From: Parasponia andersonii
Taxonomy: Eukaryota > Streptophyta > Magnoliopsida > Rosales > Cannabaceae
Direction of reading: 5' to 3'
Assembly (NCBI GenBank): GCA_002914805.1
Contig: JXTB01000084.1
Span: 723,849 to 787,848 of the forward strand
Length of the DNA: 64,000 bases
This document shows, piece after piece, positions 46,861 to 57,956 of the stretch (within the stretch, counting starts at the first letter, position 1; every line of letters begins with the position of its first letter). The position numbers were made by a program, and so were the translations under genes. Under the pieces are notes generated by a model. That model was not told the origin of the DNA and made no database searches. It was given only the letters and a program-made list of their open reading frames with translations.

Positions 46861-49230
46861 AAAAAAAAAAACTTTGCCGATGCAAATGCATTTATGCGTC
46901 GGCAAAAATTTTATTTGATTAAAAAAATTAATCAAAACTTTTAATTAATATTTATTAATCAATAACTAAATATTATTAAAATGTCAATTAAAATTATTAA
47001 TTAACATTTATATATTAATCACAATTTAAAATTTTTAATAATTGACAAATAATTTAATATTATGTATAATTAATTCATAATATTAATAATTAATAATAAA
47101 TAAGTTAAAAAATAATAATTGCATTAAATAGTACAAATGATACAATTGTTCGTAAATTTACAATACACAATTGTTTACAATATTGTAAAAATGAAGGCAT
47201 ATTTGGTCAGCAAAAACTTTGGTTGAGGTCAACCACACAACCTGCAGGGCAAAAATATATATTTGTAAGCGATAGTTTAAAATATTGAATTGGTATTAGT
47301 TGTTTCTTTTACTTTGCTAGAAGTATACATTTAGATGTTGTTAAGTAATAACATGCACTAGGAGACATCTTCTACTCCTGATCAAAACTAAAACCCAAAT
47401 TGATGGATTACATTGCACCAAATCCAAAGCAGAACATGGCAAAAAAAGAAAAAAAAAAAAAATCAATCTTGGTCCCCTCTTTTCCCCTTTCAAGAACGAA
47501 AACCAAGCCCAAAATGCATGAGACAAATTCTAGAGTTCTTACAATCACAGTAATAGTATACAATTGTCACAATTTCACAAAAGGAGAATAATTATAGTAT
47601 TATGTACGTGTTATAGTGAGTAGTTTATAGATGGTCTATAGCATTATATATGTGTTATAATGTGTATCCTATAGATAGTTTAATTATGTCATATTCAATA
47701 ATATAAAGCTCAACTATCCTTATGCTGTATAATTTCACTAAAATGTTAGCTAGTAGAATTCCTCTAAAGATCTAGAACCAGTTGTTTTGGGACATAAAAG
47801 ATAACTGGTCAGCCACCTTTAGCACTTGGATTTCCTTGAGTAGTCACTCTAAACGAATGGAAAAGGAGAACTAAAGATTAGAACTTCTATTCTCTCAGCC
47901 ACCATTAATATAGATTTTTTTATTGTAAGATTAATAGTTTTGATTTTTTTTTTTTTTGAATAATAGATCTAAATCTTTTATCTTTAAACATTATTATATT
48001 ATAATTTTCAGAGAAATAAATTATTTTGTTGACTAGAAGAAGCTTAAAAAATAATAAATAAACAAATCACAATGTTATTTTTAAATTTCATTATTAAATT
48101 GTTAATAAGTTAATTTTATAATTTGTTTAATATTAAAAAACTGTATTATTTAGGCATTGAATAGTATGTATTTAATTAAACGTTCGAAGTTGTTTAATAT
48201 TTTCAAATTATAACAGTATATTATTTAATGTTATATTTGATCGACCAAGTATATTATATGTTAAATTTGACGCAATAAATAACATTGCATCACATGAGGA
48301 TTTTGTGCTTTATGCTAAATTATACAATAAACAGTATTACATTAGAGATGCTTTAAATAGTTATATTGTCACTCTTCTTTCCCTTTTTTTTTTTTTTTTG
48401 GTTTTCTCTTCATTCACGTTCTAAGGAGACCACTTGTAAAAAATATTTTAAAAAAATTAATATTTTCCTTTTGCAAATCTTGATCAATTACAAAATTAGC
48501 AAGTAAGAAAAAAGTCCTACCATTTTTTATTTTCCTATCTTATTAGTGTTGTAATTTTAATTGCCCTCTTTTTGAATCTACGTACGTTTATCTTCTCTTT
48601 TTTTTTCAAAATTATTTAATAAATTCTATAGTTTGTTTATAAAGATGAAAGAAATTCTTATCCATTTCATCATTCATTAAGTTTACAATATGTTCTTCCT
48701 TGACTACAAGAATTTAAATATAATCATATTACATTGCAGTATTTTCATACTTACGACACAACCATTTGATACTTAACAAATAACAGTAAGTTTTTTTTTT
48801 TAGTAATTACAACGTGGTTGTAGGGGTACAAAAGGAAATATGATTTTTTTTTTTTTCCCTTTGAAATGGAAAGGAAATATGATTTTATTACTTACTGTCA
48901 TATGTGTCTGTATTTTTGTCTTTTTATTTAAGTTTTTTCTGTAAGAAAAGTATCAATTAAAAGATTAGGAATAGAGAAAAGACGGCTGGCTCTATGGTCA
49001 AATACAGATAACTATAAAACTAATATACCTTGTAAAAATTTGATCCAATATCAGTTGATATAATCAGTATATAACTGATTTATTCAACCATTTACCTTTA
49101 AAAGAACAAAACTAAAATAGAAAATAAAACCAGACAATTAGGCAAACTAAAATAGAAAATAAAACCAGACAATTAGGCACAAAATAAGGTGTGAAAAAAT
49201 AAATTGACTATAATTTCTCTACATTCATCT
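46861..49230. other. Non-coding, A/T-rich DNA
   Basis: No gene recognised. Small repeats only: a ~45 bp loose duplication near 47594-47680, and a 35-bp exact tandem repeat at 49109-49178. T runs occur at 48384-48398 and 48791-48800. Confidence 0.6.
49109..49178. repeat. 35-bp tandem duplication
   Basis: 49109-49143 and 49144-49178 are identical by eye. Confidence 0.9.
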
Positions 49231-49953
49231 ACAAGAATAGAGTTAGAGTTGGACCAATCTTTGAACTTTCGAGACATTAAAACGCCTAAATGGACGCAGG
49301 TGCCTTGTACGTGAGAGGAAAACATGGTTTTAAATCCACATACTACGTCGCTTCTCTTGAAGTAGCAGGCATTATTCAATAAAGAATTTCCAACCTTTCT
49401 TTCGGAAGAATAAAAAAATCCACATACTATGTCCTTCAAAATTAGTCCTTTTCAAGGCGAATCATGAGCCTCACTTCACAACAAACAAAAAAAAAAAGTA
49501 CAACAAAACAAACCAAACCAAACCCAACTCGGATCTCAAAAAATTATATGTTCATACCCGAAACTCTGTCCTAATTAAAATAATTAGAGGAATGCTAATT
49601 ATATTTTCTTTCTGCTCTCTTTTGTATTTTATTAGTCACACATTATAAGTAAATTTCATTAGAATTTATTGTAATATTAAAATATTAATGTATACAGTAG
49701 AATTCAATGTATTCCATGAATAATTGACTCCGTCTCGAGGAAAATCACATTCACACTATTTGACAACTCAGGTCAAACAAGAGAAAAATAATAACTAAAT
49801 AAATAAAACATTTAGTGCCCTCTGATTCCACAGATCATATCACTCGACCCCCGCTTATGCACCATCGTTAATAAGATAAAAAGCACTGCTACCTTTAAAA
49901 AACCAAAAAAACATTACTCCAAAATCCAAAAACAGAGCAAGAGATTTCTAACA
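49231..49953 (+). promoter_or_regulatory. Upstream region of EHb2
   Basis: Matches the upstream region of EHb1: 49231-49300 equals about 8565-8635, and 49879-49953 equals 9035-9103. The last 75 bp, with 'CCTTTAAAAAACC' and 'CCAAAATCCAAAA', is the best candidate for the core promoter and leader. An 18-bp direct repeat with one mismatch (49332-49349 and 49416-49433) surrounds a 66-bp stretch absent from EHb1. Confidence 0.5.
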
Positions 49954-51917
49954 ATGGATAAAATAGAGCATACAACGGTTAACACAAACGGCGTAAACTT
50001 GCACGTCGCTTCGATTGGGACCGGTCCGGCTGTCCTATTCCTCCACGGCTTCCCTGAGCTCTGGTACTCATGGCGCCACCAGATGCTTGCTCTCTCGTCC
50101 CTCGGCTACAAAGCCATCGCCCCTGACCTCCGTGGCTACGGTGACAGCGACGCGCCGCCGTCGCCGGAGTCCTACTCGTCCCTCCACATCGTCGGCGACC
50201 TGGTGGGGCTGATTGACCAACTGGGTATTGACCAGATTTTCTTGGTGGGCCATGACTGGGGAGCTGTGATCGCCTGGCACTTCTGCTTGTTCCGCCCGGA
50301 TAGAGTCAAAGCCTTGGTCAACATGAGCGTGCCCTTCCGTCCTAGGCACCCGACCCGGAAACCCATCGAGACTTTCAGGGCTTTGTTTGGTGACGACTAC
50401 TATGTTTGCAGGTTCCAGGTAACTCGTTTCACTTGTTTGACTTTCTATATTATCATTTCTTTCACCTCGGTTAACGATTTTTTTTTTTTTTTTAGGGACA
50501 AATTTCAATTGCCCTTGAGATTTTTTTTTTTTTTCTTGACTACCATCATTTTTATGGTTAAGCTTTCTAATTTTCATCAATAGACTAGACTAACATAATT
50601 CACAAATCTAGAAGTGTTAACTTTTAGCATCTACTATTCTTTACTTATTTTTTGGGAATTTCTGGTTAAAAATTTAGTTTGTTGTTCATTATTATTGATA
50701 TTGTTTTAGTTGGAATTAGTTTATTCCTTTGGATGTTGAGATGCTGAAAGTAGGACTGCTTATTTAAGTTGTACTGTTGGGCTTTTCAAAAAACGAAACG
50801 AGAAAGTACAGACATTTTTCGGGAGGAAGTTATGTTCATTTATGACATTAATGATGCATAATATATCTATGTATGGTTTTGTATTAATTGAAAGTGTTGA
50901 ATGCACCTAACAACCCATCCGGAGAAAAGCTTGGGAGTATGTCTAATAATGTGTTATTAAAGATACATCTGAATTCTGTTCCCTACTTGTCCACAGCTCT
51001 ACTTTTTCTTGGAAAGGAACCAGTAGCTTTAACTCGCCAGCCTTCTCTTCCAGTACCTTAAATATATTAATTAATTAATAACAGATAAAATTAAAGAGAA
51101 GATGACATCTATTATAGTGCATAAAGAAAGGTTAAGGGCTGAGGAGTAATAAAATGGAACAAACATCATGACTGTCTAGTGTACTTTGAAGAAACGGGGC
51201 CCTATTGTTTTCAATTATGTGATCAGGAACTCAATGACTTGCATATCAGTTGGTTCAACTTTAGAACTATATGTATCATTTGTCATCTTTGGATAATATA
51301 GGAATTTTGTTGAATTGTGCTGTAGGCACCGGGAGAGGTCGAAGAAGATTTTGCTACTGATGATACTGCAAATCTACTCAAGAAATTTTATGGGGGTCGG
51401 AATTCGCGTCCTCCATGCGTGTCCAAAGAAATTGGATTCAAAGGTTTGAAAACTCCGGAATTGCCCTCTTGGCTTTCAGAAGAAGACCTCAATTATTTTG
51501 CTGAAAAATTCAACCAAAGGGGCTTCACTGGAGGATTGAACTATTATCGAGCTTTAGATTTGTATGTTACATAAGAAGATAGTATTACATACATGATGAT
51601 TTTTCTCTCCTTTATTATAATGTTTGCATCAATAAAAGGTTCAATATCAAAGTGTATATAATGGTTGCAGGACTTGGGAGCTCACAGCAGCATGGACTGG
51701 AGTACAAGTGAAAGTACCAACCAAGTTCATTGTCGGTGACTTGGACATAACTTATCACATCCCTGGAGCCAAAGAATACATAAACGAAGGTGGCCTTAAG
51801 AAAGACGTTCCATATTTGCAAGAAGTGGTTGTAATGGAAGGAGTAGCTCACTTTGTCAACCAAGAAAAGGCAGAAGAAGTCAACGCTCATATCCATGACT
51901 TCATTAAGAAGTTTTGA
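49954..51917 (+). CDS. Soluble epoxide hydrolase EHb2 (intact, three exons)
   Basis: Exons 49954-50418, 51326-51561 and 51671-51917 with GT-AG introns give 315 aa, the usual length for a plant soluble epoxide hydrolase. The core alpha/beta hydrolase fold shows HGFP (residues 31-34, oxyanion hole) and GHDWG with the nucleophile Asp101. Cap-domain tyrosines are Y150 and the Y228-Y229 pair. The acid is Asp259 in 'VGDLDITYH' and the base is His294 in 'VAHFVNQE'. The enzyme forms an ester with the epoxide through Asp101, which the His-Asp pair then hydrolyses to a vicinal diol. Fatty-acid epoxides are the usual plant substrates (cutin monomers, defence signals). No signal peptide. The C-terminus KKF is not a clear peroxisome signal, so the cytosol is likely. 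It has a shared upstream region with EHb1 and a poly(A) signal at 52101. Confidence 0.95.
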
Positions 51918-52100
51918 TGAGTACACCATTTACCGGATCAGCAGCCCATGCACCACACTGGATAATTCCTTTATGATTGGTCCTTGTAGGAGTTTCACGG
52001 TGTCAAAAATTTCTTACTCATGTTTATGATGTGATGATTTTTCATTCTTCTTTAGATCTATCTGTTTACTCTGGACTCACTTTTACAACTCTTCGAGTAA

Positions 52101-52106
52101 AATAAA
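52101..52106 (+). terminator. Poly(A) signal of EHb2
   Basis: AATAAA 184 bp after the stop codon. The same spot in the EHb1 copies reads AATAAAA. Confidence 0.6.
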
Positions 52107-52276
52107 GATGTTGGTCCCTTACCTCCAGTGTGATAACACCTTTGTGGTCTTTGCCTTGCCATAAATGAAATGTCAAAATGGATGTGCTTAATTATTTATT
52201 TATGTTTCTCCTCGGGCGAAGTTGATGAAGAGTCTATGGAACTTGACATATGTACTAGTAAATTGGAGTAAAATAA

Positions 52277-52439
52277 TTTTTTTAGGAGTATTTTGAAAAA
52301 TGATTTTTGTTGTAGTGTCATAAATTATAACTATAAAGTTATGAGTTTTTTAATATTAATCAATGGTCACAATTGTGTCTCTCGTTACAAAATATTTTGA
52401 CACTACTAGAAAAATCATAATTCAAAATACTCATAAAAA
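52277..52439. repeat. Inverted repeat of CACTA-like ends
   Basis: Arms 52277-52320 and 52398-52439 are near-perfect inverted copies around a 77-bp centre. Read outwards, both arms start CACTAC.A, the terminus of CACTA elements. Thus two ends face away from each other, or this is a foldback derivative. The right arm leads into the LINE remains. Confidence 0.65.
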
Positions 52440-53528
52440 GGTCATTTTTTCGCTAAAAGAAGATTTCATTAAGACAAAACAAAAAGAATACGACCACTGG
52501 GAAGGCCACAAACACCCAAGGAAGGAAAATTAAGGACTAGTAGTACACGATTGCTGGTTGGAAAAAATCTCAGCAAGAATATCAGATAAAGAAAAAGAGC
52601 CAAAAGAATGCCAAATTGTAAGCAACAAAATTATTAGTTCTATTGGTATACGAAAATAGGCAAAGCTCAAAGTAATTAAGCAGGAACTTGGCTTCAGATA
52701 TTATTTATCTTATCTTCCTATGACAATTTACAAAATCTCCTTCAAAACCAGTGAGTGTGTTCTTACAATCACTTTCCACAACAAGGAATTTCCATTTTGT
52801 ACCAACGGTAATTTTGATAGCGAGGAAGATAGCACGAGCTTTAATAATTAAGGGATTGATTCCACCGCATTTTTAAGTGGTGATATCTAACACTAATCTA
52901 TTAGTATTTCTAGTAATAACAGCAATAACTAAGAATTCATCCCGAGTAACTGCATTAATATCAAGCTTGATACGGGGAAGCCACGAATTAACCGTAAGAT
53001 CCCTATGTGGATTAACTGTAATCAGAATCTATGTACAAAAAGTAAAACCCACCAAAGTCCTTCTAACGATCTGATCCAAATCAGATTTTGGTTGACTATG
53101 AACAATACTATTCTTTTCCATCCAAATACTCTCCAAACACATGGAAGCAAATAAAATGATTTTTTTTCATTTCTATCAATGACCCTAAAGTCGGATTATC
53201 AGAGAACAACAAGTTGACAATATCTTCACAAGAATTTACTTGAAGTTGGTCCACCCTAATACCCCAAATTAAAGAAAGCCAAAGTCATTTGGGTAACACA
53301 CGTGTCCAAAAAAGGTGGAAAATGGTTTCATCTTGTTGATCACATCTTGGGCATAGAGTAGATCCAATATCAAATAAAGTAGCAAGTCCAGACCGCACTG
53401 GGAGCGCATTTACTAGAATTCTCTACCAAAAGAGCTTCTGTCTCGGATGAATCTTAGCCTTCCAAAGGTTTCGCCAGCAAGATGAAGACACACCATAGGG
53501 TTGTTGAGAAAACTTGGACTATTGTAAG

Positions 53529-54311
53529 TAGGGCTGGTAATTCGTATCCATGGGTCATGTTTATGTCGTGTCAATGTACATATATAATAAATAAATACTC
53601 AACCTAAACATGATCTATTTAATAAACGAGTCAGAAATTCGGATACGAACATGACTTATTTATAAATAAATTGACACGACACGATACAACCCGTGTAACC
53701 CATTTACTAAATAGATCATATTGATATGTGACCCATGACGCGCGAATACGACCCATTTAATAAAGAGTCTTATAGAAATATGACTAAATTTTGGGCCCAA
53801 TTCAAGTAAATATCTTTTTATCAAATGTTATAGCAAAATATCCGATATATGTTCATATACTAAGTGTAAAATTTTATATACTAAGTATAAAAAATTATAT
53901 ACCCAATATATTTCAATACAATAACTGAAATTAGTATATGACAAGATATATTATCTACCAAATGTAAAAATATATATACTTAAATATTTAGCTATAAAAT
54001 TTTAAAAGTGAACATCTACTTAATTAAATTTAAATATTAGTTATTTTCCTAAATTTCTCTTTAAAATAAACGAGTCACAAATTATGACACAAAATATTTA
54101 TAAATAGATTGATATGACACGACATGACCCATTTACTAAATAGGTCATTTTCTTGTCAACGGGGTTCAACCCGAACATGATCCGTTAATTAAATAGATCA
54201 ATATCTCTAATCCGAATACGACACGAATACGATTAAGCTAAATTCAAACCCGTTAATTTCGTACAGATTTTGAGTCATATTGTCGTGTCGTGTCACAAAT
54301 TACCAGACCTA
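53529..54311. mobile_element. Non-autonomous hAT-type element, 783 bp, nested in the LINE
   Basis: Flanked by a perfect 8-bp target duplication ATTGTAAG (53521-53528 and 54312-54319), the size typical of hAT elements. The terminal inverted repeat is about 14 bp: TAGGGCTGGTAATT at the left and the reverse complement of TAGGTCTGGTAATT at the right. The body is A/T-rich with 'GACACGACACGA' words in both halves. No transposase. Confidence 0.9.
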
Positions 54312-54872
54312 ATTGTAAGGCTTAGTAAGCCGACGAGAGAGCTCAGAGATAGCCATTAGAACTCTCAAGAGTTGGATTTGGAGTTTTCAGAATAGCTATC
54401 ACTGAATCTGGATTAAACAGGGCATTTAGTTTAACTAAATCCCAGCTTCCATTTTCTGCCACTAGATCAACAACATTCAGTTTAGAGTAACTTGGCATCC
54501 TATCTCTTAGCTTTGAAGCCTTCTAAAAAAGGCATCCAAGGATGCTTTTAAACATTAATGTTGCGACCATTTCTAATCTTTTTGCATGCTCCAAGAAGGA
54601 TGATGTCTCTGGTAGCCACTATTGATTTCCAAGACCAAGAATTAAAAGGATTAGTTCGGATCGAGAGGAAGTCCCCTCCTTTCAGATATTTTGCTCTGAC
54701 CAAGGAAGACTAGATAAAGATTGTTCCATTTAAGAGTTGTCAGCGCCATTTTGGCAAGAAACATCTGTTAACATCCATGTGTTCTACGGAAGCCTAATCC
54801 ACCCAAGTATTTTGATAGACAGAAGGATCCCCAAGATTTTAAATAAAGGTTTCTTTTACCAGAGGAACACCC

Positions 54873-56226
54873 CTACCAAAATTTGTGGATTGTGGAATCA
54901 ATAGTGGTAGAAATCTTTTTAGACACTGGGATTATCATGAGGGCATAGGTTGGCATCGCCGTAACCACCAACTTGGCAATCACAATTCTCCTAACTCTAA
55001 AGAGAGCAAGTCCTTTCCACCCAGCTAGTCGAGTTTGCACTTTGTTACAAATTAAATAGAGATCTTTAGATCTAGATGCTGAAAAAAGCAGAGGGAGCCC
55101 TAAATATCTGCTTAGAGCTTGAACCCATTTGAACCGAAGAAATGCTGCAACCTCACGCAAAGTACTTCCCATGAAATTCTTACTAAAATGAATAGTAGAT
55201 TTCAACATATTAACCTTCTGCCCAGACCAATAACAGTATTTAGCCAAACAGTTCTGGAATACTGTGGCCTCACTTATAGTTGCTCAGCCAAAGAGTAACG
55301 GATCGTCAGCAAAAAGAATTTGGTTGAAGCTTGGACCACCCTTAGAGATTTTGATTCCATGAATTTCACCATAAGCTTCCGCCTGAAATAACATCAGAGA
55401 TAGGATCTCACTGCACAAAATAAATAAATAAGACGACATAGGGTCCCCTTGGCAGAGACCACGCTCAGGGATGATCTTCCTAGTAGGACTGTTGTTAAGG
55501 AGGATAGTAGAAGTCTGAGTAGACATACAAACCAATACCCAACGAACGAACAAATATCAAAGGAAAAACCAAAGTTGACGAGAACAACTCAAATGAATTC
55601 CCATTTCAAACGATCATACGCCTTTTCCATGTCAAGTTTTAAAATCATGAGACCACATTTGCCACACTTATTCTTCATGGTATGAAAAAACTCTTGGACT
55701 ACCATCGAGTTGTCTGCTATAAAACGGCCTTTAACAAAAGAAACTTTGAGTCGGCGAGATGATAGAGGGTAGTTAGAGGCTTCATCCTATTGGCAAGTAT
55801 CTTGGATATGACTTTTGTAAACTGTGTTGCACAAGCTAATAGGGCGATAGTCATCAAGTTTTGTTGGCAGGGCAACTTTAGGGATCAAGCCTATATTTTT
55901 CATTCAAAGAGGGTAAGAGCTTCCCTGATAAGAAAAATTCTCGAACTGTTACATATTAGTCATAATGAGTGGTAGACCAGTAAGCTCCAATAAAACATAC
56001 CTGGAAGACCATCAGGACCTAGTGCCTTATTAGGGTCAATCTCAAAGAACGTTCTTTTGATCTCCTTATCAGAAGGGATTTTCGATATTGACTCCTTGAT
56101 GTTAGCCGAGAAGGTGTCTTGAGCGAAGCCTTCAAGATCCAAAGGGCATGAGCATCCTTCAGTTGAGAAAAGGTGCTGGTATTTCAGGCATAAAGCATTA
56201 CCAATATCCTCTCTATTTGGGTTCAA
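54873..56226 (-). pseudogene. LINE reverse transcriptase remains
   Basis: Three minus-strand frames form parts of one reverse transcriptase: finger/palm entry (55960-56226), palm with FADD (55284-55553) and thumb-side (54873-55247). A TGA follows the FADD box closely near 55281. The stretch 55560-55960 is badly shifted. Known role of the family: target-primed reverse transcription. This copy cannot do it. Confidence 0.85.
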
Positions 56227-56230
56227 ATTA

Positions 56231-57347
56231 CAACTAGTCAGATCTATTTCTCATAATGCTATCTCAGAAAATAACAAAAAAACAAAAGTAACTTGTACAT
56301 TGAGGACATGGACCTTCAAAACGAATGTATACGCTCCTTGATGACGCCATGATCTTCCCTTGAGTCGAGACACTACTACTGGCGATTATGCAGTTGTAGT
56401 TAGAAGCACGTTGTTGAATTACTGCCTAATTACATTACTGATGAGCATATTGTTCCTGTTTTGTAGCTAATTTTTTTGTGCTAATTAAAAAAAAAATTAC
56501 TACTCTTTATAAAATGTTAACTAACTTTCGAATATATAAAGCTATAAATATATAGTTTACTAATTAAAATGAAATTACTATTCACTCCAAAAAGTTAACC
56601 AATTTTTGAATGTGTAGAGGAGTATCTTTAGCAGTCATTTGGTAAACAGGATTAAGGTAAAGGTGAAACTCGAATAGGATAAATTTGTGGAGAGTTAAAA
56701 TCATAACGTAAAAGGGGAATATTTGATTATTTATGTAGAATAATTTTGTGAATAGTTGAGTTATTGACTCCTATCACCTATGTTCTCACACACTATACTT
56801 TCCATTCGGTCATTTGGCAATAAATGTGACTCCCGCGTCTCTCTCTTTTTTATTTATTTTTTTTTTTCGGTCCCTGAAACTCTACGAGGGTCTGATCTTT
56901 TTTGGTATATGAAAATTGTATTTTGTTTTTACTAATAATATTCATCTATTTTTCTTTTAAGTTAGTCTCGTCTTTTAGTACACGAGGCCTTAGCAAAGAA
57001 GTCTAACGGTCTCTCCCCCCCCCCCCCCCCCAAAAAACCCCTCCTCTCAATTGACACTCAACCGAGGAGGAAATATCATAGCACTAACACGATCTACGTC
57101 ACGTAATATTATGCAATCCAATCTGATGCTTATCAAAACATATAAATATATATATCCGGAGTAATACTTCAGTCAAGCACTTAAATTACAACCACCACTC
57201 TTACTAGCCAAAATGAAACTACTATTATCAGTTTTATTAACCAGGAAAAAACTCATTACTCCCTCCAACAGTTCAAAGCTATCTTTGGACACCACACGCA
57301 CACGGCACACCCACTCATCTTCCTTCTCACCGTCTCGTTATGGATCT
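56231..57347. other. Non-coding DNA
   Basis: No gene recognised. A run of 17 C (57015-57031) followed by six A and a T-rich stretch at 56848-56868 are the only notable features. Confidence 0.65.
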
Positions 57348-57400
57348 CCTTCGTGGGCAACGACTAGGAAGCTGTGATCTCCTGATACTCAGAGAAGAGG
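57348..57400 (+). pseudogene. Small epoxide hydrolase exon 1 scrap
   Basis: About 33 bp around 57353-57386 match EHb exon 1 at the nucleophile motif: GTGGGC..CGACT.GG.AGCTGTGATC against GTGGGCCATGACTGGGGAGCTGTGATC. There are about six differences, including His>Asn and Trp>stop. Flanks are no longer recognisable. Short, so chance cannot be fully ruled out. Confidence 0.5.
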
Positions 57401-57956
57401 ACATAGATGGGGCTAACTTTAGGCTAAAATGATCTTTTTTTGAGCAGTTTTTCAAAAGTGACGCTTTTAGGAGTGTCAAATACGTTTTGACATATGAGCA
57501 AGAACTTTTAAAATTGTTCCTAGTTGGCCTCTTATAAATTATGTGGAAAATCTATTAAATTTGACGGCAAATCTAGCAATTTTATACAAGATACACGACC
57601 AAAATGAGACTTTCTCATTATTGGACTACTAACAGAGTAACTAATGCTTTTCGCTTCCCATGCCTCCCAAGTATATCAGTGCTTTAGAATTTTTCACTGA
57701 CTGAAAATCTGGGGGGCACACATCCCATCCCATAAAGTTCACAACTATAATGCCAACAATTATATACCGATAGCAAGCACCTTTTTACACAAACATTAGC
57801 AAGCCGAGGACAAGGATCATATGCCATAATGCCAACAATTACCTCCCAGAAGTGACCTACAAAAATGATCATTTACGGAGGGAATGCTAGTTAGAAAGGT
57901 TTCTATGGACAAAACCAAGTTGTGAAAGTACAGTGACTCCTCAACTTCATTTTTTC
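57401..57956. other. Non-coding DNA between the epoxide hydrolase scrap and RFC1
   Basis: No gene. The right part (about 57690-57956) should contain the RFC1 3' untranslated region. No canonical AATAAA was seen on the minus strand close to the stop. Confidence 0.5.

Larger units (their letters stand above)
52440..56230 (-). mobile_element. LINE (L1-type) non-LTR retrotransposon, decayed and 5'-truncated
   Basis: Minus-strand reverse transcriptase remains. 55960-56226 carries 'IDPNKALGPDGLPGMFYW'. 55284-55553 carries 'PERGLCQGDPMSSYLF' and the active box FADD ('LFADDPLLFG'). 54873-55247 is the following domain. Left of that come a zinc-binding zf-RVT-like part ('TLCPRCDQQDETIFH', near 53315-53360) and an RNase H-like tail (52600-53100). 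Stops and shifts are frequent. No endonuclease part lies to the right of 56230, so the 5' end is missing. A hAT-type element is inserted at 53529. No clear poly(A) tail at the left end. Confidence 0.88.

Noticed and set aside
55449-55975. Plus-strand ORFs over the LINE
   Set aside because: Antisense to reverse transcriptase remains that carry the FADD box on the minus strand.
57690-57872. Short minus-strand ORF downstream of RFC1
   Set aside because: Lies in the probable 3' untranslated region. No recognisable features.
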